A stretch of DNA of 64,000 nucleotides from Xaviernesmea oryzae. Its GTDB lineage: Bacteria; Pseudomonadota; Alphaproteobacteria; Rhizobiales; Rhizobiaceae. Made by a program: the position numbers and the translations under genes. Below are positions 52,894 to 62,194 of the stretch, piece after piece; the first letter of the stretch is position 1; every line of letters begins with the position of its first letter. Below the pieces are notes generated by a model, which worked only from the letters and a program-made list of their open reading frames with translations, ran no database searches and was not told the DNA's origin. The DNA is taken from NCBI RefSeq assembly GCF_900109605.1, contig NZ_FOAM01000004.1, positions 186,001-250,000 of the forward strand, in the 5' to 3' direction.

Positions 52894-53904
52894 TTAGAAA
52901 TGCCTCAATGAGCGATGGCGAGCCGAGGCCCGTCCGCCGGCGAGCAGGCGCCCGGCCACCAGCGCGAGGCCGGCCACCGCGACGCCCGCAAGCACGGCCC
53001 CACTGGGAGAGCGCATCAGGCCGGGTTGGCGAAAGCCGCCGTCGATTCCGCCCGGCTCCAGCGACGCGCGGTGCAAATTGCCTTCGCTGCGGTCCACTCG
53101 CTCTGCCCGGCGGAAGGCACGCTCCATACCCTTGGCGAGCATACTGGCGGCGAGATTTGGGGCGATGGCGACGATCAGCCGTGTGGCATTGGTCACCGCG
53201 CCCACCGTCGTCGTCGCCCGTGGCGATCGGGCGGCGTGAACGATGGCACGCGCCACGCGACGTGCATCGATAACGGGCGGCGGCGGCTTGATCGCCCGCC
53301 CGACATAGTTGGCTCCATGCTTCAGGCCCGGCGTATCGACGAAGGCGGGATAGATGTCGCAAATATGGATGTCGCGATGGGCTGAGAGTTCTGCGCGCAA
53401 GGACTGGGCAAAGCCGCGCAGGCCGAATTTGCTGGCCGCATAGGCGGCGGCAAAGGGCGTGGCGGCAAAACCGCCGAGCGAGATCATGTTGATGAAGGTG
53501 CCATGGCCCTGCTCCAGGAAGACCGGCAGCACCGCATGCGCTTCCTGCATGTGGCTGAGGAGATTGGCGCGGATGATCTTCTCATGGGCTTCGAAAGGCA
53601 CGTCCTGAAAACGGCCGACGGCGCCCACGCCGACATTGCTGACCCATACATCGATGCGGCCGAAACTATGGGCTGTCCCAGCCAGAGCCGTGATCTGGCG
53701 CGGCTCGGTCACATCGGTTGGCACCACCAGCACACGCACGCCCTTGCGCCGGCAGCGTTCGGCGATGGCCTCCAGGGCCGGACCGTTGCGCGCCGCCAGT
53801 ACCAGTCGGGCGCCCTCCGCTGCGAATTCCTCGGCCGTGGCCTCGCCAATGCCGCTCGACGCGCCGACAATGACGACGACGGCATCTTTCAAGGATCGCA
53901 TCAT
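52894..53904 (-). CDS. Short-chain dehydrogenase/reductase with C-terminal membrane segment
   Basis: The 336-aa protein has a Rossmann fold with the NAD(P) motif GASSGIG (residues 14-20), the NVGVG segment, catalytic Ser in INMISLGG and YAASK. The C terminus adds about 70 residues with a hydrophobic stretch (GAVLAGVAVAGLALVAGRLL) that may anchor it to the membrane. This SDR subgroup is often found near stress genes; the substrate is unknown. ATG 53904 is preferred, though the ribosome binding site is weak. Confidence 0.9.
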   Translation of the reverse strand: MMRSLKDAVVVIVGASSGIGEATAEEFAAEGARLVLAARNGPALEAIAERCRRKGVRVLVVPTDVTEPRQITALAGTAHSFGRIDVWVSNVGVGAVGRFQDVPFEAHEKIIRANLLSHMQEAHAVLPVFLEQGHGTFINMISLGGFAATPFAAAYAASKFGLRGFAQSLRAELSAHRDIHICDIYPAFVDTPGLKHGANYVGRAIKPPPPVIDARRVARAIVHAARSPRATTTVGAVTNATRLIVAIAPNLAASMLAKGMERAFRRAERVDRSEGNLHRASLEPGGIDGGFRQPGLMRSPSGAVLAGVAVAGLALVAGRLLAGGRASARHRSLRHF

Positions 53905-54011
53905 GTCATCTTCCCTTTCTGCTCACCTTATCCTGAGAGAACTGCGGCGGATGCGAAGAAGTTGCGCGCATAGGGCATGTCGGCCCTTGGGATGATGGGC
54001 TGCGGCATCCA

Positions 54012-54037
54012 GGAACCTGACCGGCGTTTCGGCCGTT
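54012..54037 (+). promoter_or_regulatory. EcfG-type promoter of ku (54093)
   Basis: GGAAC (54012-54016), a 17-nt spacer and CGTT (54034-54037) match the consensus used by RpoE2/EcfG in Sinorhizobium exactly. It lies 55 nt before the TTG start. Confidence 0.65.
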
Positions 54038-54092
54038 TGCGAGATGCCAGGCTCGGTCGAGCCTGACCCTATCACGTGCAAAGGAGCCGCCC

Positions 54093-54926
54093 TTGGCCGC
54101 CCGCAATTCCTGGAAGGGCTATCTCAAGCTCTCGCTCGTCACCTGCCCCGTTGCCATGTCGCCGGCGACCTCGGAGGCCGAGAAGGTGCGCTTTCGCACG
54201 CTCAACCGGAAGACAGGCCATCCCATCGTCAGCCATTATGTCGATGCGGTCACCGGCAAGGCAGTTGCGGACGACGATGTGGTCAAGGGCTATCCCAAAG
54301 GCGAGGACGCCTATGTCATGCTCGAGGATGAGGAGATCGAGGCCGTAGCGCTCGACAGCACACGTACCATCGACATCGACATGTTCGTCCCGGCCGAGAG
54401 CATCTCCTGGGTCTATCTCGACACGCCGCATTATCTGGAGCCCGATGACGAGGTGGGCGAAGAGGCCTTTGCCGTAATCCGTGAGGCCATGCGCGCGGCC
54501 AAGGTGGTGGCCATATCCCGGCTCGTGCTCTATCGGCGTGAGCGCGCCGTGATGCTGGAGCCCCGCGATGGCGGCATCGTCCTGTGGACGCTGCGTTATG
54601 GCGACGAGGTGCGCGAGGCCGCCGACTATTTCGATGGGCTGGACGACGCAAAGCCGGATGCCGCGCATCTGAAGCTTGCCCAGCAGGTGATCGCCAAGCA
54701 GACGCGCGCCTGGTCGGAAGAGATCGTGGACGACCCTGTTCAGGACCGGCTTCTCGATATCATCGACGCGAAGAAAAAGAAGAAAACCAGGGCGAAGAAG
54801 AAGGCCGCGCCCAAGGCGCCGCCGACCACCAATGTCGTCAACATCATGGATGCGCTCAAGGCCAGCCTGAAAAACGCCAAGCAAACCGGCGCGGGCGGTA
54901 AGGGCAGCGAGAAGAAGTCGGCCTGA
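54093..54926 (+). CDS. ku: Ku protein, first copy
   Basis: The 277-aa Ku70/80-like protein binds broken DNA ends for non-homologous end joining. It begins with a TTG codon supported by AAGGAG 7 nt upstream, giving AARNSWKGYLKLSLVTCPV and then FRTLNRKTGHPI, VKGYPKGEDAYVMLEDEEIEA and YYLDTPHYLEPDDEVGEEAF, the Ku core. The C terminus is Lys/Ala-rich (KKKKKTRAKKKAAPKA). It converges on ligD, and a second ku lies at 57783-58715. S. meliloti has several ku genes, some under RpoE2 control. Confidence 0.95.
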   Translation: MAARNSWKGYLKLSLVTCPVAMSPATSEAEKVRFRTLNRKTGHPIVSHYVDAVTGKAVADDDVVKGYPKGEDAYVMLEDEEIEAVALDSTRTIDIDMFVPAESISWVYLDTPHYLEPDDEVGEEAFAVIREAMRAAKVVAISRLVLYRRERAVMLEPRDGGIVLWTLRYGDEVREAADYFDGLDDAKPDAAHLKLAQQVIAKQTRAWSEEIVDDPVQDRLLDIIDAKKKKKTRAKKKAAPKAPPTTNVVNIMDALKASLKNAKQTGAGGKGSEKKSA

Positions 54927-55011
54927 CGCTTTCGCCGTGAACGGTCTTTAAGACCGCACCACGTCAGCGCCCAAAGCCATCACGCGCATATCGGCAGGCC
55001 CCCGTTGGTAT

Positions 55012-57777
55012 CTAGCCCTTAGAGCCGCTTTTTGCCTTTTCCGGCGGGATAGGCGCAGCCGCCTTGTAAAACTCCCCCCACGGGTCATGGTCGAGACTAT
55101 TGAGCCGGCTCAAGGCGTTGTCGACCGTGAAATAAGCAGGCCCGATCGCCTCGCTCAGCTCGTCCCAGCCAAGCGGCATGGAGACCGGGGCGCCAGGGCG
55201 GGCGCGCGATGAATAGGGCGCGACCGCCGTGTTGCCGCGGCCATTGCGCAGATAATCCACGAGGATTCGCCCCTTGCGCTTGGACTTGGTCACCTGGGCC
55301 ACGAAGCGCTCCGGCGCATCGGCTGCCATGGCCTCGGCAATCGCCTTGGTGAAGCGCTTGGCGGTATCCCAATCCGCCTTCGGCTTGATCGGCGAAACCA
55401 CATGCAGCCCCTTGCCGCCGGAGGTCTTGACGAAGGCAGCGAGACCGGCTGCCTCCAGCCGTGCCTTCACCTCCCTTGCCGCCTCGATCACCTCGGCCCA
55501 TTCCACGCCAGGACCTGGATCGAGATCCATGATGATCATGTCCGGCCGCTCCAGATCCTTCACTGGCGCACCCCAGGGATGGATTTCCAGCGCGGCGCCC
55601 TGAACAAGGCCGATCAGCCCGTCGATATCGCGGATCATCAAGAGCGGCTCGCCCTTGGCATCCTGAGGATCTGGCACGGTATCGATCGCTTTGTTCATGC
55701 CCCGCCAGGCATGCTTTTGAAAGAAGGTGGCGCTGTCGATCCCCTCGGGGCCGCGCAGCAGCGAAAGCGGCCGGCCGGCGACGAAGGGGGCGATGAAGCG
55801 CCAGACGGCCACATAGTAATCCGCCAGCCCCTCCTTGGTGACGCCGGCATCGGGCCAGTAGATGCGGTCCGGATGGGTCAGCTTTGCCAGCTGGGGCGCA
55901 CGGGTGGGCTTGCGGGATTTTGCGGCACCGGACGTCCTTGCGGCGGCAGGTTTGCCGGCGCCAGTGGCTCCATTCCTGTCCTCGGCAGGTGCCTTGCCAT
56001 GATCGCCACCGGTCGAGGCTGCTGCGTCCGCTTCGCCCATCTCCGCCTCCCGTACGATGTCGCTCGCCGGCTTGTCCTCCCTGAGGCCTCGAAAGGCGGC
56101 GTGGCGCAGCTGGCCATCGGCCGTCCAGGCGCGGAATTCGACTTCGGCCACGAGTTCGGGCCGGCAGAAGCGAACGCCTCGCGCCGCCTCGCTGGGCAGC
56201 TTCTGCGCAAAAGGGCTTTTCGGCAGGTGCAGCTCTTCCAGCCGGTCGTGAAGCATCCGCGCCGTTGCGGCGCTGAAGCCGGTGCCGACGCGGCCGACAT
56301 GGACGAGATCGTCGCCCTCATAAACGCCGAGCACCAGCGAGCCGATGGCGTTGCGCGCGGCAGTGGAAGGCATGTAGCCGGCAATGACGAACTCCTGGCG
56401 CGCCGAACATTTCGACTTCACCCAGTCCTTGCTGCGCCCGCCGTGATAGGCACCATCCGCCCGTTTGGAGAGAATACCCTCCAAACTGAGACGACAAGCA
56501 TGTTCGAGCACCAGACCGCCTTCCTCACCGAAATGGGCGCTGAAGCGCACAAGCCCGGGCGCCCCCTGCTCGCCACGACCCTGCGGCTCCGCCGCCTGAA
56601 CAAGCCGTTCCAGAATCGCTTTTCGGCTCTCCAGCGGCACATCGGTCAAATCCTGCCCATCAAGATGGAAGAGATCGAAGGCGTAATAGACGAAGCGATC
56701 CTGCCGACCGGCGCTCAGATCGGCCTGCAGGGCCGAGAAATCCGAGCTGCCGGCGCCTGTCTCCACGACGAGCTCGCCATCGATCAGGGCGCTGCCTTCG
56801 GTCAGACCGGCCAAGGCCTTGCCGATGGCCGGGCCAAACCGTTCGGTCCAGTCCAGGCCGCTGCGGGTCAAAAGGCGCGTCTGCCCCTGGTCGATTCGGG
56901 CCTGAAGCCGGTAGCCGTCGAACTTCACCTCATGCAGCCAGCGCCCGCCCTTGGGCGGCTTGGCGACGAGCGTGGCAAGTTGTGGCTCGATAAAGTCCGG
57001 CAGATCCAAAGGCTTCAGCTTTCGGCGGTCCCTTGCGCTGAGGCCGTCGAGCGGCGACGGATCGGCTTGCCTATCGGTCCCCACTTCTGCGTCAGGCGTT
57101 GCCGTCTGTTTGGCCTGCCTGCGCGTCTTGCGAGCGGCCTTGGTGCCCGGCGTTTCGCGAATCGGCCCTGTTTTCGAAGACCAGCCGGGCGCCTCACCCT
57201 CCAGCGCCTCGACCGGTCGACCTGTCAGAACCGAATCGGGCGCTTCCTCGAGAATGTCAGGCGCATCCTCCGACCGTGCTGCCTCGTCCTCGGCCTTGAT
57301 CAGCAGCCAGTTCTCCCGCTTTTCGCCGCGTTTTCCTGCCATGCGCACGAGATGCCAGCGCCCGGCCAGCTTTTCGCCCTCCAGCGAAAACTCCAGATGT
57401 CCCTTGCGATACATGGCGTCGAGATCGTGAAGCGGCGTATAGCGTCCCCGATCCCAGACGATGACCGAGCCGCCGCCATATTCACCCTTCGGGATCGTGC
57501 CTTCGAAATCGCCATAGTCGAGCGGGTGGTCCTCGACATGAACGGCAAGCCGCTTTTCACCCGCGACCAGGCTCGGTCCCTTGGCAACGGCCCAACTTTT
57601 CAGAACGCCGTCCATCTCCAGGCGGAAATCGTAATGTAGGCGCCGGGCAGCATGTTTCTGAATGACGAAGGCGGGCGCAGATTTCGCCTTGGCCTTGGAG
57701 GCGCGCTGCCGCGTGCTGCCCTTAGGCTCTGCTGTGCGCTCGAAATTGCGTTTGGCCCGATAGGTTTCCAATGCCAT
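55012..57777 (-). CDS. ligD: DNA ligase D (multidomain LigD)
   Basis: The 921-aa protein has all three LigD activities. The phosphoesterase domain comes first (about 35-190: FVIQKHAARRLHYDFRLEMDG and HPLDYGDFEGTIP). The ligase domain is central with the nucleotidyl Lys at K285 (HEVKFDGYR). The polymerase/primase domain is C-terminal (DRIYWPDAGVTKEGLADYY, then IIMDLDPGPG with the catalytic Asp pair). It begins 5 nt after the second ku gene ends, so the two form an operon for non-homologous end joining. Confidence 0.97.
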   Translation of the reverse strand: MALETYRAKRNFERTAEPKGSTRQRASKAKAKSAPAFVIQKHAARRLHYDFRLEMDGVLKSWAVAKGPSLVAGEKRLAVHVEDHPLDYGDFEGTIPKGEYGGGSVIVWDRGRYTPLHDLDAMYRKGHLEFSLEGEKLAGRWHLVRMAGKRGEKRENWLLIKAEDEAARSEDAPDILEEAPDSVLTGRPVEALEGEAPGWSSKTGPIRETPGTKAARKTRRQAKQTATPDAEVGTDRQADPSPLDGLSARDRRKLKPLDLPDFIEPQLATLVAKPPKGGRWLHEVKFDGYRLQARIDQGQTRLLTRSGLDWTERFGPAIGKALAGLTEGSALIDGELVVETGAGSSDFSALQADLSAGRQDRFVYYAFDLFHLDGQDLTDVPLESRKAILERLVQAAEPQGRGEQGAPGLVRFSAHFGEEGGLVLEHACRLSLEGILSKRADGAYHGGRSKDWVKSKCSARQEFVIAGYMPSTAARNAIGSLVLGVYEGDDLVHVGRVGTGFSAATARMLHDRLEELHLPKSPFAQKLPSEAARGVRFCRPELVAEVEFRAWTADGQLRHAAFRGLREDKPASDIVREAEMGEADAAASTGGDHGKAPAEDRNGATGAGKPAAARTSGAAKSRKPTRAPQLAKLTHPDRIYWPDAGVTKEGLADYYVAVWRFIAPFVAGRPLSLLRGPEGIDSATFFQKHAWRGMNKAIDTVPDPQDAKGEPLLMIRDIDGLIGLVQGAALEIHPWGAPVKDLERPDMIIMDLDPGPGVEWAEVIEAAREVKARLEAAGLAAFVKTSGGKGLHVVSPIKPKADWDTAKRFTKAIAEAMAADAPERFVAQVTKSKRKGRILVDYLRNGRGNTAVAPYSSRARPGAPVSMPLGWDELSEAIGPAYFTVDNALSRLNSLDHDPWGEFYKAAAPIPPEKAKSGSKG

Positions 57778-57782
57778 GGCGT

Positions 57783-58715
57783 TTACCCGGCCTTGCGGCT
57801 GGAGGCACGGCTGCGGGAGGAGCCGGCACTCGCCTTGGCGCGCGTGGCCTTCGTCCGGGTCGCCTTGGTCGCCGCTTTCCTGTCTTCCGCTTTGCCCTTT
57901 GCGCTACGGGCTTCAGCGGCGCGGCTCGATTGACCGGCACTCCCCGCGCCGGCGCTCTGGCGCAATGCTTCCATCAGGTCGATCACCTTGCCGCGCTCAG
58001 GCTCCGGCGGCTTCTTGATCTTGCGCCCTTCGATCTTGGCCTTGATCACCTCGCCAAGCGCATTCTCATAGCGATCGTCAAAGGTCGAGGGATCGAAGCG
58101 GCCCATCTTGGTCTTGATGATATGGGTGGCCAGATCCAGCATCTCGCCCTTCAGCGTTACCTCCGGCAGATCCGCGAAAACCTCGGCGGAGGGGCGCACC
58201 TCGTAGTCGTAGTTCAGGGTGAACGCCACGAGCCCGTCTTCATGCGGGCGGATCAGCACCGTGCGCAGCCGCCGGAAAAGCACCGTGCGGGCAATCGCCG
58301 CAACCTTCTTCTTGGCCAGCGCATCGCGCACCAGCGCGAAGACATCACGAGATTGGGGATCGGCAGGCGCGAGATAATAGGGTTTGTCGAAATAGACGTC
58401 GTCGATCTCGTCGCTTGGCAGGAAGGCTTCGATTGCCAGCATCTTGTCGCTGTCGGGAACGGCAGCGGCGACCTCCTCCGGCTCCAGCACCACGAAGTCA
58501 TTTTCAGACAGCGCGTAGCCTTTGACTTGGTCGTCATGCTCGACGACGGCGCCGGTCTCGCTATCGACGAATTCGCGGTGAAGCCGATTGCCGGTCTTGC
58601 GGTTCAGCATGTGAAAGGAGATTCGCTCCGATGTAGATGCAGCCGTATAAAGCGCCACGGCACAGGCCATCTCGCCGAGCTTCAGATGACCCTTCCAGTT
58701 GGCACGCGGCGCCAT
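57783..58715 (-). CDS. ku: Ku protein, second copy, in operon with ligD
   Basis: The 310-aa Ku protein starts MAPRANWKGHLKLGEMACAVALYTA, followed by FHMLNRKTGNRLHREFVDSETG, VKGYALSENDFVVLEPEEV and YFDKPYYLAPADP. It has a Lys/Arg/Ala/Ser-rich tail of about 60 residues that could bind DNA or LigD. The two Ku proteins here differ clearly in sequence. GAGGGAG lies 6 nt before ATG 58715. ligD follows after 5 nt, so this copy is the likely LigD partner. An EcfG-like promoter match lies about 65 nt upstream. Confidence 0.95.
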   Translation of the reverse strand: MAPRANWKGHLKLGEMACAVALYTAASTSERISFHMLNRKTGNRLHREFVDSETGAVVEHDDQVKGYALSENDFVVLEPEEVAAAVPDSDKMLAIEAFLPSDEIDDVYFDKPYYLAPADPQSRDVFALVRDALAKKKVAAIARTVLFRRLRTVLIRPHEDGLVAFTLNYDYEVRPSAEVFADLPEVTLKGEMLDLATHIIKTKMGRFDPSTFDDRYENALGEVIKAKIEGRKIKKPPEPERGKVIDLMEALRQSAGAGSAGQSSRAAEARSAKGKAEDRKAATKATRTKATRAKASAGSSRSRASSRKAG

Positions 58716-58779
58716 GGCTTTCTCCCTCAAACCCGCCACGCCGATGAACGCAAAGGCGTGACATTGCTCAGCCAGAAGA

Positions 58780-58804
58780 AAAGCCCGGTTCGCCAGGAAG
58801 TTCC
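58780..58804 (-). promoter_or_regulatory. EcfG-like promoter match before ku-ligD
   Basis: On the minus strand GGAAC-N16-CTTT, one mismatch from GGAAC-N16/17-CGTT, about 65 nt before the second ku start. Confidence 0.4.
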
Positions 58805-58844
58805 CACAAAATAGAAAAAGCCGGAAATATTAGCGATATTTTTG

Positions 58845-58869
58845 GGAACAAATCTCGACACAAAGCGTT
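58845..58869 (+). promoter_or_regulatory. EcfG-type promoter of the 62-aa gene
   Basis: GGAAC (58845-58849), a 16-nt spacer and CGTT (58866-58869), an exact match, 30 nt before the ATG of the small gene. It is only 41 nt from the divergent ku-ligD promoter match. Confidence 0.65.
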
Positions 58870-58899
58870 ACGAGCGCATTCTTGGAGGGATTTGAGAGA

Positions 58900-59088
58900 A
58901 TGAGCGAACATCTGGATTTGGGGAAACTCGACGATAGCGGGTTGCGCAAGGTGCGCAGCGTCGAAGAGTTCTGCCGGCGTTATCGGCTGAATCAGGAGGA
59001 GCATGTTCGCCTGACACGTCTGTTCGGACATTTCGCCAGCGAGCAGGAGCTGCTGATGAATGCCCGTCGGCCGCCGGTTTTTCGATAG
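58900..59088 (+). CDS. Small conserved hypothetical protein, 62 aa, EcfG-type promoter
   Basis: The protein MSEHLDLGKLDDSGLRKVRSVEEF... continues with RYRLNQEEHVRLTRLFGHFASEQELLMNARR. The SVEEFCRRYRL...LFG.FAS pattern resembles a small soluble protein found in rhizobia; function unknown. GGAGGG lies 10 nt before ATG 58900. A terminator with an 8-T tail follows the stop. Its promoter is the exact EcfG-type match at 58845, so it is a probable member of the general stress response. Confidence 0.75.
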   Translation: MSEHLDLGKLDDSGLRKVRSVEEFCRRYRLNQEEHVRLTRLFGHFASEQELLMNARRPPVFR

Positions 59089-59116
59089 CGGACCATCGGA
59101 AAGCGTAGAAGCCAGA

Positions 59117-59147
59117 AGCCCGCCGACCGTGTCGGCGGCTTTTTTTT
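59117..59147 (+). terminator. Intrinsic terminator of the 62-aa gene
   Basis: CGCCGAC/GTCGGCG stem extended by partial GCC/GC pairing, followed by TTTTTTTT (59140-59147), 28 nt after the stop. Confidence 0.88.
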
Positions 59148-59154
59148 GCCATCG

Positions 59155-60432
59155 TCAGGCTGTTTGTCGCGCCAGCCAGTCGGCCATGCACTGCCCGGCA
59201 AAGCGGCCCATGGCCAGGCAGGCCGTTAGAAGATAGCCGCCGGTCGGCGCTTCCCAATCGACCATCTCTCCCGCCACGAAGAGGCCTGGAAGGGCCTCCA
59301 CCATCATCCGCGCATCCACACCCTGCCACATCACCCCGCCAGCGGACGAAATCGCCTCCGCGATGGGCCGGGGCCGGAGCAGCGGCACGGGCAGATGCTT
59401 GATCCGCATGGCCACCGTCTCCGGCTGCTGGTGGGCGAGATCAGGCGCAAGCTCACGCAACAGCGCCGTCTTGACAGTGTCGAGCCCGGCGGCCTTGCGC
59501 AAACGATTGGACAGGCTGGCTTTGGCCGGCTGGCGCATGAGGTCGGCCGCTATCCGTTCCGCCGTGCGGCCGGGCGCGAGGTCAAAAGTCAAATCGGCCT
59601 GCCCGTGGGCGAGCAACGCGTCGCGGCAAGAGGCGGCATGGGCATAGATCAGGCTTCCTTCCAGCCCATGGCGGCTGACGACACATTCGCCGGGAAGACG
59701 CCCCGCCGCACTCGTGGCTGCGACGCCCTTGAGCGGCGCGCCGGCAAAACGCTCGATGAAGTGGGCGCTCCAGGCGACGTCAAAGCCGCAATTGGCTGGC
59801 AGGAACGGCCTGACAGGGACATGGAGATCGGTGAGCCATGGCAGCCAGGCGGCATCCGAGCCGAGGCGTGGCCAACTTGCGCCGCCGAGAGCCAGAAGCG
59901 CAGCCGGCGGATGGAGCGTCACCTCTCCTTCCGGCGTTGCCAGAATCAGCCCATCCGTCTTGATCCCGATCAGCCTGTGGCGAGTGCGGATCGTCACGCC
60001 AGCCGCCTCCAGCCGTGCCCGCCAGGCGCGCAGGAGAGGTGAGGCCTTCATAGCCGTGGGAAAGACGCGTTCCGATGAGCCGACGAAGGTTTCCACCCCA
60101 AGACCGGCCGCCCATGTGCGCACGAACTCGGGCGGGAAAGCATTGAGCGCCGGCGCCAGCCTCGCATTCGCCTGGCCGAAGCGGGTGCGAAAGCGGCTAT
60201 AGTCCTCAGCATGAGTGAGATTGAGCCCGGACTTGCCGGCGAGCAGGAACTTCCGCCCGATCGTCGGCATGGCCTCATAGACTGTGACCGCAAAACCCCG
60301 CGCGCTCAGAACCTCGGCCGCCATCAATCCCGCCGGCCCTCCGCCAATGATCGCAACGGGCTCGACGAGTTTGGACGCCGCGGGTGTATCCACGGCCGGG
60401 CTTGCCTGCCCTACACCGTCTTGATCGTTCAT
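59155..60432 (-). CDS. Flavoprotein of the TIGR03862/BaiN-like family
   Basis: The 425-aa FAD protein has an N-terminal Rossmann motif (VAIIGGGPAGLMAAEVLSARG), a family-specific motif GRKFLLAGKSGLNLTHAED, LALGGASWPRLGSDAAWLPWL and a C-terminal FAD contact (GLFVAGEMVDWEAPTGGYLLTACLAMGR). These fit the uncharacterised HI0933/BaiN-like flavoproteins. The reaction is unknown. ATG 60432 is chosen since the core starts there and AAGG lies upstream; ATG 60438 and 60474 are alternatives. Confidence 0.88.
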   Translation of the reverse strand: MNDQDGVGQASPAVDTPAASKLVEPVAIIGGGPAGLMAAEVLSARGFAVTVYEAMPTIGRKFLLAGKSGLNLTHAEDYSRFRTRFGQANARLAPALNAFPPEFVRTWAAGLGVETFVGSSERVFPTAMKASPLLRAWRARLEAAGVTIRTRHRLIGIKTDGLILATPEGEVTLHPPAALLALGGASWPRLGSDAAWLPWLTDLHVPVRPFLPANCGFDVAWSAHFIERFAGAPLKGVAATSAAGRLPGECVVSRHGLEGSLIYAHAASCRDALLAHGQADLTFDLAPGRTAERIAADLMRQPAKASLSNRLRKAAGLDTVKTALLRELAPDLAHQQPETVAMRIKHLPVPLLRPRPIAEAISSAGGVMWQGVDARMMVEALPGLFVAGEMVDWEAPTGGYLLTACLAMGRFAGQCMADWLARQTA

Positions 60433-60609
60433 GCTCATGCCTTGCGAGAAAGCGCAGAGCGCGGCACCGGTCAAGCCTTTGCAGGCGAGCAGAGATCATG
60501 GACATGTCGCTGACGCCGTCTCTTCGGCTGTCACCCACATGCCTCCTGCAACAGCCGAACTGCCGCAGCAGCGCTTGCCCTCACCCTGGCCGCGCGGCAT
60601 GGTGCGACC

Positions 60610-61419
60610 ATGTTTCTGATCTCGAAAATCCTCTGGCTGGTCGCCCAGCCGCTGTCGCTCGTCTTTCTGCTGCTTCTCGTCAGCGCTCTCCTGCTCAGCC
60701 TCGGCCTGTCGCGCACCGGGATTTTCGCGCTCCTTCTGGCCATGCTTCTTCTCTTCACGGCCTTGTTCACCACGACGGGCAGCGTTCTCCTGCAAAGGCT
60801 CGAGGATCGCTTCGCCCGGCCGGACAGTCTGCCGGCCGATCTCGCCTGCATCGTCATTCTCGGCGGCGCATTCGAAAATGAGGTGATGGCAGCCCGCGGC
60901 GGCATCGAATTCAACCAGGCGGCCGACCGCTTCGTCGAAGGGGCCCGGCTGGCCAAGCTCCACCCGCAGGCCAGGATCCTGGTCTCGGGCGGCGATGGCT
61001 CCTTCAGCGGCGCCTATCAAGGCGATGCCGATGCGGCAGCGGACTTTTTCGCCCTGTTCGACCTTCCGCCCGAGCGGCTGATGAAGGAAAACGTCTCGCG
61101 CACCACTTTTGAGAATGCCCGCCAGACGCAGGCACTTTTGAAGGAGGCGGGACTGGCGCGCTGCGCACTGATCACCTCCGCCTTCCATATGCCGCGCGCC
61201 ATCGGCCTGTTCCGCAAGCAGGGCCTGGAGATGATCCCCTGGCCGAGCGACTACCGCACCACCGGTCGGGCGCGACTCGGTCTCGATTTCACTCAGCCTT
61301 CGCTCAATGCCCAGCTTCTGACCACGGCGCTCAGGGAATGGACCGGGCTTGCCGCCTACTACGCCACAGGGCGCACAACGGCACTGTTTCCGGACAAGGC
61401 GGCTGCGCCCCCTCTTTGA
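60610..61419 (+). CDS. YdcF family (DUF218) membrane protein
   Basis: The 269-aa protein has two N-terminal transmembrane helices (about 5-60) followed by the DUF218 domain: IVILGGAFE, FVEGARLAKLHPQARILVSGGDGS, SRTTFENARQTQALLKEAG and ITSAFHMPRAIGLFRKQGL, ending with LREWTGLAAYYATGRT. Family members have a nucleotide-binding-like fold and roles in envelope biogenesis (for example, E. coli ElyC). Its partner is unknown. It is divergent from the flavoprotein gene and 97 nt upstream of the TRIC-type gene. Confidence 0.9.
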   Translation: MFLISKILWLVAQPLSLVFLLLLVSALLLSLGLSRTGIFALLLAMLLLFTALFTTTGSVLLQRLEDRFARPDSLPADLACIVILGGAFENEVMAARGGIEFNQAADRFVEGARLAKLHPQARILVSGGDGSFSGAYQGDADAAADFFALFDLPPERLMKENVSRTTFENARQTQALLKEAGLARCALITSAFHMPRAIGLFRKQGLEMIPWPSDYRTTGRARLGLDFTQPSLNAQLLTTALREWTGLAAYYATGRTTALFPDKAAAPPL

Positions 61420-61516
61420 GGCATGAACCGCGTTTTCAGATTTGCGGTGTTTGATGCATGCCTTGACGGCAAGACGATCACGCAGCCTTGCGCCAATCCG
61501 CAGGAGAAGAAAGCCC

Positions 61517-62194
61517 ATGCCGATCCTGTCGATGCTTAGCCTGCTGGATTATGCCGGCGTGGCAGTCTTTGCCGCCACGGGTGCGCTGTCGGCCTCACGC
61601 AAGCAGCTCGACATCATCGGCTACCTGTTCTTCGGCGCCGTCACCGGCATTGGCGGCGGCACGCTGCGCGATCTCATTCTCGGCCAGGCGCCGGTCTTCT
61701 GGGTCCGCGACCCCACCTATCTGGTGATCACCACGGCGGCCGCGATCGCGGTCTTCCTTTCGGCCAACAGATTCGAATCACGCTACCGCCTGCTGCTCTG
61801 GCTGGATGCGGCGGGGCTCGCGCTCTTCTGCGTCATGGGAGCGGAGAAAGGACTGGCGGCCACGGGCTCGCCGCTGCTCGCGCTCGTCACCGGCATTCTC
61901 ACCGCCACCTTCGGCGGGATTCTGCGCGATCTCCTGGCTGGCGAACCTTCCGTGCTGCTGCGCCCGGAAATCTACATCAGCGCGGCGCTGACTGGCTCCG
62001 CGCTCTTCGTTCTTTCGCTCGCCTTCGGCGCTGCGCCCTGGCTCGCCCTGCTATCCGGCGCGCTTGTGGCCTTCCTCGTGCGCGGCGGCGCGCTCAAATT
62101 CGGCTGGACGCTGCCAACCGGCCGCGCCAAGCCGGGCCGCGACCCGGATGTGGTGATGCCGCCACGACGGCGGGACGATCAACAGGAGACGTGA
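61517..62194 (+). CDS. TRIC-type cation channel family membrane protein (UPF0126)
   Basis: The 225-aa protein has six to seven transmembrane helices in two repeats: LDYAGVAVFAATGALSASRKQLDIIGYLFFGAVTGIGGGTLRDL and DAAGLALFCVMGAEKGLA, with GGILRDLLAGEPSVLLRPEIY. The GGGTLRD and GGILRD motifs are typical. Bacterial TRIC proteins form trimeric K+/cation channels, although in bacteria their roles are mostly unknown. AGGAG lies 9 nt before ATG 61517; the in-frame ATG 61442 would add 25 unrelated residues. Confidence 0.9.
   Translation: MPILSMLSLLDYAGVAVFAATGALSASRKQLDIIGYLFFGAVTGIGGGTLRDLILGQAPVFWVRDPTYLVITTAAAIAVFLSANRFESRYRLLLWLDAAGLALFCVMGAEKGLAATGSPLLALVTGILTATFGGILRDLLAGEPSVLLRPEIYISAALTGSALFVLSLAFGAAPWLALLSGALVAFLVRGGALKFGWTLPTGRAKPGRDPDVVMPPRRRDDQQET

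Noticed and set aside
54946-54970. Palindrome CGGTCTTTAAGACCG between the first ku and ligD
   Set aside because: The loop would be too small for a stable terminator and there is no T-tract; it may be chance.
55402-57639. 745-codon plus-strand open frame
   Set aside because: It lies opposite ligD, which has all three domains intact.
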